From contig CAUYUJ010013914.1 of NCBI GenBank assembly GCA_963575745.1, positions 120,001 to 155,000 on the forward strand: 35,000 nucleotides of DNA, written 5' to 3'. Source of the DNA: Prorocentrum cordatum (taxonomy: Eukaryota; Sar; Dinophyceae; Prorocentrales; Prorocentraceae). Shown here in pieces: positions 28,720 through 35,000 of the stretch. Numbering within the stretch: position 1 is the first letter of the stretch; each line of letters begins with the position of its first letter. A program made the translations under genes and the position numbers. Below the pieces are notes generated by a model. That model was given only the letters and a program-made list of their open reading frames with translations, was not told where the DNA came from and did no database searches.

Positions 28720-29065
28720 CACCTCCTCCTCCTCCTCCTCCTCCTCCTCAACCTCCTCCTCCTCCTCCTTCTCCTCCTCCTTGTCCTCCACATCCTCCCC
28801 CTCCTCCTCCTCTCTTCTCTCAACGCACCCAGTACACGGGTGCTCCACCTCCTCCTCCTCCTCAACCTCCTCCTTCTCCTCAAAGATCAAGCGAAGGGCA
28901 AGGCACGGGGCGGAGGGGGGAACGGGGGGGGAGAAAGGGGATGGGAGAGTGGAACGCAGGGAAGGGAAGGGGGGGGGGGGGAAGGAACATATAGGAAAGA
29001 AAGCAGGGATGATGGGGACGGGATGCGGAATAGAAGGGAGAAGGAAGGGAAAGTGAGGCAAGGGA
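28720..29065. repeat. CTC triplet tract followed by purine-rich tract
   Basis: CTCCTC runs at about 28724-28880 on the plus strand, then GGGGAGAAAGGGGATGGG-type purine-rich sequence to about 29065, so strand asymmetry reverses near 28890. Confidence 0.85.
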
Positions 29066-29729
29066 GAAGTCAAAAAGGGAAAACAGAAAACGGTGGTTGT
29101 AAGTGCGAGGGGGATAGATCTGGGATGACGAGCCCGCAGCCTTTCACGGCATGTGGTTGCGAATTGACTGCCGCACGCAAATATGACCGGAAACCTTCTT
29201 CGATGCAGATCCTGGCGGCTCGGGCTGCTTCTCGAGAAGATGCGAAATTAGGCAGCTGTGACGCGACTGGAGGCGATACCACCCGCTGCGACCATGCCGT
29301 CCACGTGGCCGGATCTGGAAATCTCGAGGTACAATAGCGTCGAATCATCATGGAGTGGCTGCATTTGATCCCGCCGGCTTCCATCAGCCTTTCGTCAGCC
29401 CCCCGCCAGCAGAGCAGCGTTCGCTTCATTCCGACTGGCTTCCGCGGAACCTCCTCCAACCTCCGCCGACAGCGAGGTGGCAGTTCCATGAGAACGAGGT
29501 CGTTCTTGGAACGACCTCATGGGAGCCTTGGGTCATTTGGTAGACTACACGGGCTCGACGAAGACGCTTGCAGACCATGAGTCATGCAAGGCTGAGCTTC
29601 CGTTGCGCACTTCCAAAATACTTTTTTCGACCTGGTTCTTCGTCAATCCAGATTACTGCGTTGTCGATGCTCGCAGCGGCGAGAATGTGGCACGGAAGTT
29701 ACACTTGGACGAGTGACAAGTATCGAGGC
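29066..29729. other. Intergenic, no recognisable gene; one perfect hairpin
   Basis: GAGGTCGTTC-TTG-GAACGACCTC at 29496-29518 is a perfect 10-bp stem with a 3-nt loop. The rest is unique sequence with open frames but no domain; 29519-29729 would be the 3' flank of the glycosyltransferase gene. Confidence 0.6.
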
Positions 29730-30329
29730 TCAATCTCTGAAGCACTTCTGCCAAGCCTCGGAAGGATCCTGTGGGTTCATGGTGAATATCCCGTTGAAAT
29801 CAGACTCGGCAGGCTCCGGCAAGACCGCTCCCAAATCCATGCCGAACTTGCTGAACAAAAAATCAAACACGAAACGGAAGAGAACAGAGCGCAGCCCATC
29901 AGCTGCACTCGCGTTAGAGCCCTCCGGCTGAAGGAAGCAACATTCCTGTGGCACGCAGGCGGCCATGGCCGACAGCCTGTCGCGCAAGCGGGCGTCCTCC
30001 GAGTAACCCCGCCAGATGGCCGCCACCTTCGAGTCGGCCCGGTGCCGGCCGAAGTAGGCGTCGAAGCGGAAGCGAAAGACCACGAATCTGGTGGGGCGGG
30101 CCACGGCTCGCGGATCGCCGAAGCTGATGCACTTGATCCCTCCCAACAGCACTGCTCCCGGAGGGCTCTGCGCTCCCCACGCCTCCCCCCACGGGCGCCA
30201 CGCCGCCTCGGGCGCGCTGAAGGCCTGCGTGCCGGAGGCCACCGCGCCCAGGCTGAAGAGCGTGTGGCGCATGCGGTGGTACTGCCGCCAGCACCGCGCG
30301 CCCAGGTGCCCAGGCCGGGGCCTGTCTGG
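29730..30329 (-). CDS. Family-8-like glycosyltransferase, exon 2 (C-terminal region)
   Basis: Exon 2 gives 199 codons and a stop at 29730. It starts PDRPRPGHLGARCWRQYHRM and continues with TLFSLGAVASGTQAF, PTRFVVFRFRFDAYFGRH, AACVPQECCFLQPEG, LRSVLFRFVFDFLFSKFGMD and FNGIFTMNPQDPSEAW. I do not recognise this region as a named domain. It has conserved-looking aromatic blocks and a Cys pair and reads as real protein, not repeat. It could be a second catalytic or substrate-binding part of the same enzyme (558 aa in total), or an exon of a separate gene if the intron call is wrong. Confidence 0.6.
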   Translation of the reverse strand, partial: PDRPRPGHLGARCWRQYHRMRHTLFSLGAVASGTQAFSAPEAAWRPWGEAWGAQSPPGAVLLGGIKCISFGDPRAVARPTRFVVFRFRFDAYFGRHRADSKVAAIWRGYSEDARLRDRLSAMAACVPQECCFLQPEGSNASAADGLRSVLFRFVFDFLFSKFGMDLGAVLPEPAESDFNGIFTMNPQDPSEAWQKCFRD

Positions 30330-30533
30330 CTGCGAGGAGAGGCCACGCCTGGCGACGCGCAGGGGCGGGTCGGCCAGGGCGCGGGGCCGTGCACGGAAGC
30401 AGCGCGGGCTTCGTGGAGGCCCTCCCGCCCTCTCGCGGGGTCCGTCCTGGCTGGCTTTTCGAGCTGCGTCCAGCCGTGGCCGCGAGGGTCCCCTGCGAGG
30501 CCCAGGGAGGTCTCACGACACACAACGCCTCAC
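30330..30533 (-). other. Glycosyltransferase intron (GT-AG, 204 nt)
   Basis: The donor is TCGCCC|GTGAGGCG and the acceptor CTCTCCTCGCAG|CCAGACAGG. It is in phase 0 and both exons are in the same frame modulo 3. Without splicing the exon 1 frame ends at a TGA 21 bases after the donor. Confidence 0.65.
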
Positions 30534-31610
30534 GGGCGAACCTCCCGGAGGCCGAGCCCTCCTCGCCATGCCCCTCCTGTGCGCGCCGCCAGCATACCAC
30601 GACTGGCCCACCGCCCGCAGCTCCGCCTGCAGGTGCTCGGCGTCCCGCGCCCCGCGGCAGCAGCTCTCGAAGCCCTTGCCGTGCCCCCAGCACTGCAGGT
30701 CGCCCCCCCGGGCGGCATCGCGGCAGCACCTCTCCGCCGTGAACGGCCCGTGCTCGTCGGCCCCCTCCCAGCAGCCCTCGGCCGCGGGGTCGGGCACCGC
30801 ACGCGCCCGGCAGGTCCCGCGCAGTGCCGCGGCGTGGAGCACGCCAGTCAGGATCGGCTCCCGCGTGGCGAGGAAGTTGTGGCGAGCCACGGCGGCCCTG
30901 CTCGGGCAGGGCCTCCAGTAGCGCAGCGGCAGCCAAACGCCGTGGTTGTACAGGCAGGCGTCCAGGTCAGACACCGCCCCGCACTTCCCCTCGAGCACGC
31001 ACACCTCCATGACGAGGTCGTTATCGCTGACCTCGTCCTCGGAGTAGTGCAGCGAGTGGCTCCCATCACGCCAGCGAGTGATGAGCTCGTTGTACAGCCC
31101 TATCGACGGAGTGAACACCATTACACCGTCGTTAACGTACCGAGCGGGGTCCTTGCCTTTAGGGCTCGTGGAAGCGGCGAACTCCCCTGGAACGCCAAGC
31201 AAGCCCGAAGCATTCCGCATGAAGAGCACGTCCGGGTCGAACCAAACGACTCGGTCGTGGCCCGTAAGCCTGAACGCCTCCAACTTCGCAGAGAAATGCG
31301 GTTTCCAATGTATGTGCTCGAAGGGGTGACCAACATGGTGAGGCAACCATGTGGGCGCCACCAGGGGCAGCACGCCGTTGCGGAGCAGCACGTGTCGAGC
31401 GGCATGATAAACCCAACTGCTCACGATGGCGACCACGCACTCGGGGTCCGTGGTCGCCAGCAAAGCGCATATGCTGGCAAGGCAATTCGCCAAGAATTCC
31501 GTCCCGCGCTCCTCCTCTGTAACACAAACGGTAGCAAAAGCCAGGGCCTGCCCCCCTTGGCACCTGCCTCCAGAGAGCAGGCCCCACGGGTCCAGCGGAA
31601 GCTCCAACAT
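30534..31610 (-). CDS. Family-8-like glycosyltransferase, exon 1
   Basis: Exon 1 encodes 359 codons from ATG 31610 to GGSP at 30534. Residues 25-230 resemble a GT-A nucleotide-sugar transferase: FATVCVTEEERG at the start, HFSAKLEAFRLTGHDRVVWF then DPD at 125-127 as the DxD metal/UDP-sugar motif, VNDGVMVF at 159-166, and SDLDACLYNHG at 214-224. This is the pattern of GT8 (glycogenin-like) enzymes, which move a sugar from a UDP donor to an acceptor. Residues 279-320 carry two Cys-Trp...Cys-Cys repeats (CWEGADEHGPFTAERCC and CWGHGKGFESCC), a motif I associate with dinoflagellate proteins. The N-terminus has no clear signal peptide. A relict spliced leader lies 67 nt upstream. The acceptor substrate is unknown. 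Confidence 0.8.
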
Positions 31611-31677
31611 CCTGACCGATGCTCTGTGCCAATGAAGCGCACGAGCGGCCAGGAAGCTGACGAGCCAGCCTGAGAGT

Positions 31678-31695
31678 CTGCGCCCAAATGGCTAC
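31678..31695 (-). promoter_or_regulatory. Relict dinoflagellate spliced leader with trans-splice acceptor
   Basis: The minus strand reads GTAGCCATTTGGGCGCAG. The dinoflagellate spliced leader contains GTAGCCATTTTGGCTCAAG; the match has two substitutions and one missing A. It is preceded by a pyrimidine stretch (CGGTCTCCCCTCT) and the AG of GTAG is placed as an acceptor. Such relicts arise when a trans-spliced mRNA is copied back into the genome; a new leader is then added at the internal AG. The ATG of the glycosyltransferase follows 67 nt later. Confidence 0.65.
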
Positions 31696-32440
31696 AGAGG
31701 GGAGACCGAAGGAATAGGGGGGGGAAACTCGAGGAGGGAAGAAGGAACGGAACAGAGGCTCATCCTTCAACCTCCCTCGTCCCTCCGTCCTCCTTCTCCC
31801 CCTCCAACTCTATCGCCCTGTCTCTACTCTTTCCTCTCATCGTCATCCCCATCTCTGCTTGTTCCTCAGACTCATCCTCTGGCCCTGGAACGTTCTAGAG
31901 TACATGCAGTATGATTGGAGCACAGAAGCCACAATGACTCATGGACTTCCCCAACCCATCTACAACGCGCGCAGGTACCAACGGGCCCATACAAGAATGA
32001 TCATGTGAACGGGTATGCTTATACTTGGGAGATCTACGCTGGGAGCCTGTCATTCCACGCCCCATGCGGTCTGTATGAGGCGGGCATACAATGAAATACC
32101 ACCGAGGAGAGATACAGAAACCAGACTGCGAGGAGAAATAGACAGGGCGCCAAATAAAGAAAAGAACCGCGTGGGCCGCATGGGCAAGGTCGAACATCAT
32201 CACAAGGAGGCCCACGACGGCGTGGAGGGGGAGCAGACACGACGTGTGACCGCCGACGACGAATGACATTTCCGTCACATTGTCCACGCAGCATTGGATC
32301 TGGCTTGAGGCTGGTAGCCGAGGCCTGAAACGGCGCCGCTCAGTGCAGGCACTGAAAGATCGCGCCCGAGCGCGCCCCCGCGAGACGCACGTCAGCGCGC
32401 TGGCACGCACGCTGGTGGCCCCGTCTCTCGGCCGTGCAGC
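31696..32440. other. Intergenic, no recognisable gene
   Basis: Pyrimidine-rich at 31765-31880, then unique sequence. A minus-strand open frame at 31895-32548 includes a hydrophobic stretch but no supporting motif. Confidence 0.5.
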
Positions 32441-32449
32441 GGTGGATAT

Positions 32450-32770
32450 GACATGGTGCTCCCGCGGCTCCGAAGGACGACCGCTGGGCCAAGACCACCA
32501 AACATGCTGCGGCCACCTTGAGGCTGGTCCTTCGGGCCAGAAGGACAATCACCAGGCCGAGATCGAGGGTACGTCCTCAGATTACCTGGATGGTGCTCCC
32601 GCAGTTCCGAAGCACGACCGCTGGGCCAAAACTAAAGAAATTGTGTCACGCCGCCTAGACCGTGTCCCGCGGAAAGACCGCCGGGAGTCCAAACAAAGGA
32701 AATGGTGTCAGACCATATGGGTGTTCTTCTTGTGGGTCGGGAAGACGACAGCTGGGCTAAAGTCAAGAAC
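32450..32770. repeat. Diverged tandem repeat, spacing about 138 bp
   Basis: ATGGTGCTCCCGCGGCTCCG followed by AAGGACGACCGCTGGGCCAA at 32452 recurs at 32590 with few changes. A weaker copy (GGGAAGACGACAGCTGGGCT) lies near 32740. Confidence 0.6.
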
Positions 32771-32809
32771 AGTTGCCCGGCAACTTGTCACGACAATGGA
32801 GTCAGCTGA

Positions 32810-33220
32810 CCAGCTGGCAGCGCCAGTGGAGGCAAGGCCCCATGAGAATTATGGTAAGCCGTCACTCCGGTGGAGCTTCCAACAACTAGCAAACAAGGTG
32901 ATTCTTACGGAGTTGGCAGCGCCCAGGGATGCGAGGACCCATTTGGGTATGGGTAAGGCCGAATCCCGCTGGACTTCCTAGCTAGACCTCGCTGGGATGA
33001 CGACAGTTGCGCACTTGCCAGTACCCAAGGAGGCGAGGTCTCACAATCTCGATAAAGCCGTTCCCCTTGTGGACGCGTCATGAGCTCACGCAAGTAGCGA
33101 CAGTTGTGCAGATATCAGGACACACGGGCGCGAGGTCCATGTGGACATGGGTAACCCAGCTCTCCACTGGACCTCCGAGGAGCTCACGACAGTGGTGTCA
33201 GCTGAACAATTCGCAATCGT
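32810..33220. repeat. Diverged tandem repeat, spacing about 100 bp
   Basis: Four weak copies share a pattern of GGCAGCGCCCAGGGATGCGAGG, GGGTATGGGTAAGSC and CTGGACTTCC-like ends, near 32814, 32921, 33020 and 33115. Confidence 0.45.
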
Positions 33221-34010
33221 AATCGTAATGTTCGGTTGTGGGTGGTGAAAGTCGTATCAGCGATGGCAGTGGCCGTGATGGAAGGACGCCAAGCAGGAAA
33301 ATCTGACGGAGAAAAGGATGAACCTAGAAAGTAGGACTGCTACGAAAAAGATCGTGGAGTAGCAGACCTAATGTTCAGCATGATACGGTTGACTGCGAGC
33401 CGCATCCACAGTGCAAGTCAGTTGGAATTGCGCGTCCCTTAAATTCAGAACGTGTCCATGCGAGTTGCAAACGAGCCAGCTATAACCAAATAGGATTGGA
33501 GCAGGCCCAATAATGGAAGGATTCTGATCGGAGTCGACTGAGCATCCAGTCGGGGTTCAATAGGAATGAGCAAAGACTCAAAAAGCTGTTTATCGCATTG
33601 GAATGACTTGTGCACAAGGGTAATGGAGCAGGCCCCTGGGTCAGAAGATTGCCAATGAATTTACACGGGTCATCAACAATAACTCAGTCGAAATTAGGCA
33701 ATGCTTCGTTTCAGATGGTACCATTTGGACATGACTTGGGACCCAATACGATCTCGATAGGGATGAAGCAGACCCCAGTTTCAGAGGATTTCCTATTGAT
33801 TTGGAACAGGGGCCCAACTGGACTTTCATACATGTTTCATAAGAAGAGAGAGAGGCCCCACATACAAAATATTTGAAGTTGATCTGGAGAGGGAGCATGG
33901 CAGGCCAGCAGGGCTGGAGAATACCCCAGGTTCAGAGGGCGTCAATCGAATTAGAATGTGGATTCGCTGGGTCAAAGCATGACACGGAGGATCGTTGAAT
34001 AGAAAACTAT
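33221..34010. repeat. AT-richer region with a diverged repeat of about 140 bp
   Basis: The pattern GGAGCAGGCCCNNGGGTCAGAAGATT...ATTGATTTGGAA appears in weak copies at about 33498, 33625, 33775 and 33916. No gene is recognised. Confidence 0.45.
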
Positions 34011-34204
34011 CCCTCCACAGGGGGGGTGGGGTAGTAGACATTCATATCGTGGTTGAAAGGGAGTCTACGCGGTGAAATATATTTGGCGCAATCAATCACT
34101 TGCTCAACTTGAAGCTGTCCTCTCCACTGCTCGTGCAAACACCCCACCCTCCCACGCGCAACTTGATCGCAAGACCTCTTAAGACCGTGACGGTGGGTAC
34201 CAAA

Positions 34205-34775
34205 TTGCACTTGGCAGCGACACCGACGCCGACGACGACAGCGACAACGACGACGACGACGCCGCCGACAGCGACTACGACGACACCGACGACGTCTCCA
34301 ACAACTTCGACGACGACGGCAACGACGACGAAGACAACACCGACGACGACGACGACAGCGACGACGCCGACGCTGACGAAGACGACGACGACGATGACAA
34401 CGCCGACGACGACGACGCCGACGACGACAACGACGACGACGACGACAACGACGGCGACGACGAAGACGACGACGACGAAGACGACGACAACGTAGACGAC
34501 GACGACGACGAGGGAGGAGGAAGGACGACGACGGCGACGACGGCAACGACGAGGGAGGAGGGAAGACGACGACGACGACGACGGCGACGAAATAGGAGGG
34601 ACAACAACGAAACGCCGACGAAGTCGACGAGGGAGGAAGGACGACCACGGCGACAACGACGACGGAAACGACGACGACGCCAAGACGACGACGACGACGA
34701 CGAGGAAAGACAGAGGACGACGACAGCGACGAAGACGACGAGGGAGGAGGGAGGATGGCGACGACGACGACGACG
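34205..34775. repeat. CGA/GAC triplet repeat tract (about 570 bp)
   Basis: Nearly continuous ACGACG triplets on the plus strand with GCC, ACA and GGGAGGAGGAAGG interruptions. Thr/Asp/Arg or Ser/Val/Arg runs in translation are artefacts. Confidence 0.95.
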
Positions 34776-35000
34776 CAAAAGCGCGCGCACGCTTTTGTTG
34801 AACATCCGTGTTGCGAAACCTTGTGTTTTTGTAGGTTTTTTGGACACACGATTTTGAAATCCTCCCGAGACCGGAGGTTTCTGAAGGATTTCGGCATGCG
34901 CGCGCGACGACGCGGGCGTCTGCACTTCGTCCCGCTTTTTGCAAAGGATTCTCGCGACGGCACGCGCGCAAAGGCGTCCGAAAGATTTCGACATGCGCGC
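34776..35000. other. Right edge: hairpin and a repeat with about 97-bp spacing
   Basis: CAAAAGCG-CGCGCA-CGCTTTTG at 34776-34797 is a perfect 8-bp stem. GAAGGATTTCGGCATGCGCGC at about 34883 is nearly repeated by GAAAGATTTCGACATGCGCGC at the window end. Confidence 0.7.

Noticed and set aside
28357-29337. 326-codon plus-strand frame
   Set aside because: Runs through GGT, CT and CTC microsatellites and a purine tract; no domain.
29070-29489. 139-codon minus-strand frame as a small gene
   Set aside because: It reads as mixed sequence with no recognised motif and no start or splice support; not strong enough to list.
31895-32548. 217-codon minus-strand frame with a hydrophobic stretch
   Set aside because: No conserved motif, overlaps the diverged repeat at its 5' end and no splice or leader signal supports it.

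Overview
The window looks like nuclear DNA of a dinoflagellate. The evidence is a degenerate copy of the dinoflagellate spliced leader just upstream of a coding start (31678-31695, minus strand), an intron with a GC donor and a short direct repeat at its two ends, tandem Cys-Trp/Cys-Cys motifs in a glycosyltransferase, a tyrosine-recombinase retroelement carrying a cytosine-5 methyltransferase, and a very large load of simple and satellite repeats. No prokaryotic operon, rRNA, tRNA or CRISPR array was found.

Layout. Positions 1-11114 (minus strand) hold a LINE-type retrotransposon: a coiled-coil N-terminal region, an APE-like endonuclease and a reverse transcriptase that runs off the left edge. 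Its reading frame is interrupted by a 7.14-kb YR (DIRS/PAT-like) retroelement at 3888-11025. That element has a recognisable A1-ORFs-B1-A2-B2 split-direct-repeat architecture and encodes, in order, a Gag-like protein, RT, RNase H, tyrosine recombinase and a C5 DNA methyltransferase. Removing it rejoins the LINE frame exactly. Most of its genes carry frameshifts or stops; the methyltransferase frame is intact.

Positions 11530-13132 (minus strand) carry two exons of a UPF1/IGHMBP2-type SF1 helicase. A 1.4-kb intron, homopurine on the plus strand, splits the Walker A codons; splicing restores GPPGTGKTTT. The LINE lies in the same orientation downstream, so it may sit in the next intron.

Positions 14.5-25.4 kb are a satellite. 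A basic CCAAGANGGCC unit of about 10-13 nt is organised into blocks of about 390 nt, and these are grouped between copies of a spacer module with two conserved hairpins (a higher-order repeat). It is interrupted at 22.9-24.5 kb by pyrimidine-rich, roughly 100-bp, GGGTCGCG and CAA tandem repeats. Positions 25.4-29.6 kb have no recognisable gene but contain a MITE-like palindromic element, a 16-bp tandem repeat, an 813-bp foldback element with 331-bp arms and long microsatellites.

Positions 29730-31695 (minus strand) hold the best host gene: a two-exon family-8-like glycosyltransferase of 558 codons, with the relict spliced leader 67 nt upstream of its ATG. Positions 31.7-35 kb are non-coding, with diverged ladder-like tandem repeats and a long CGA triplet tract.
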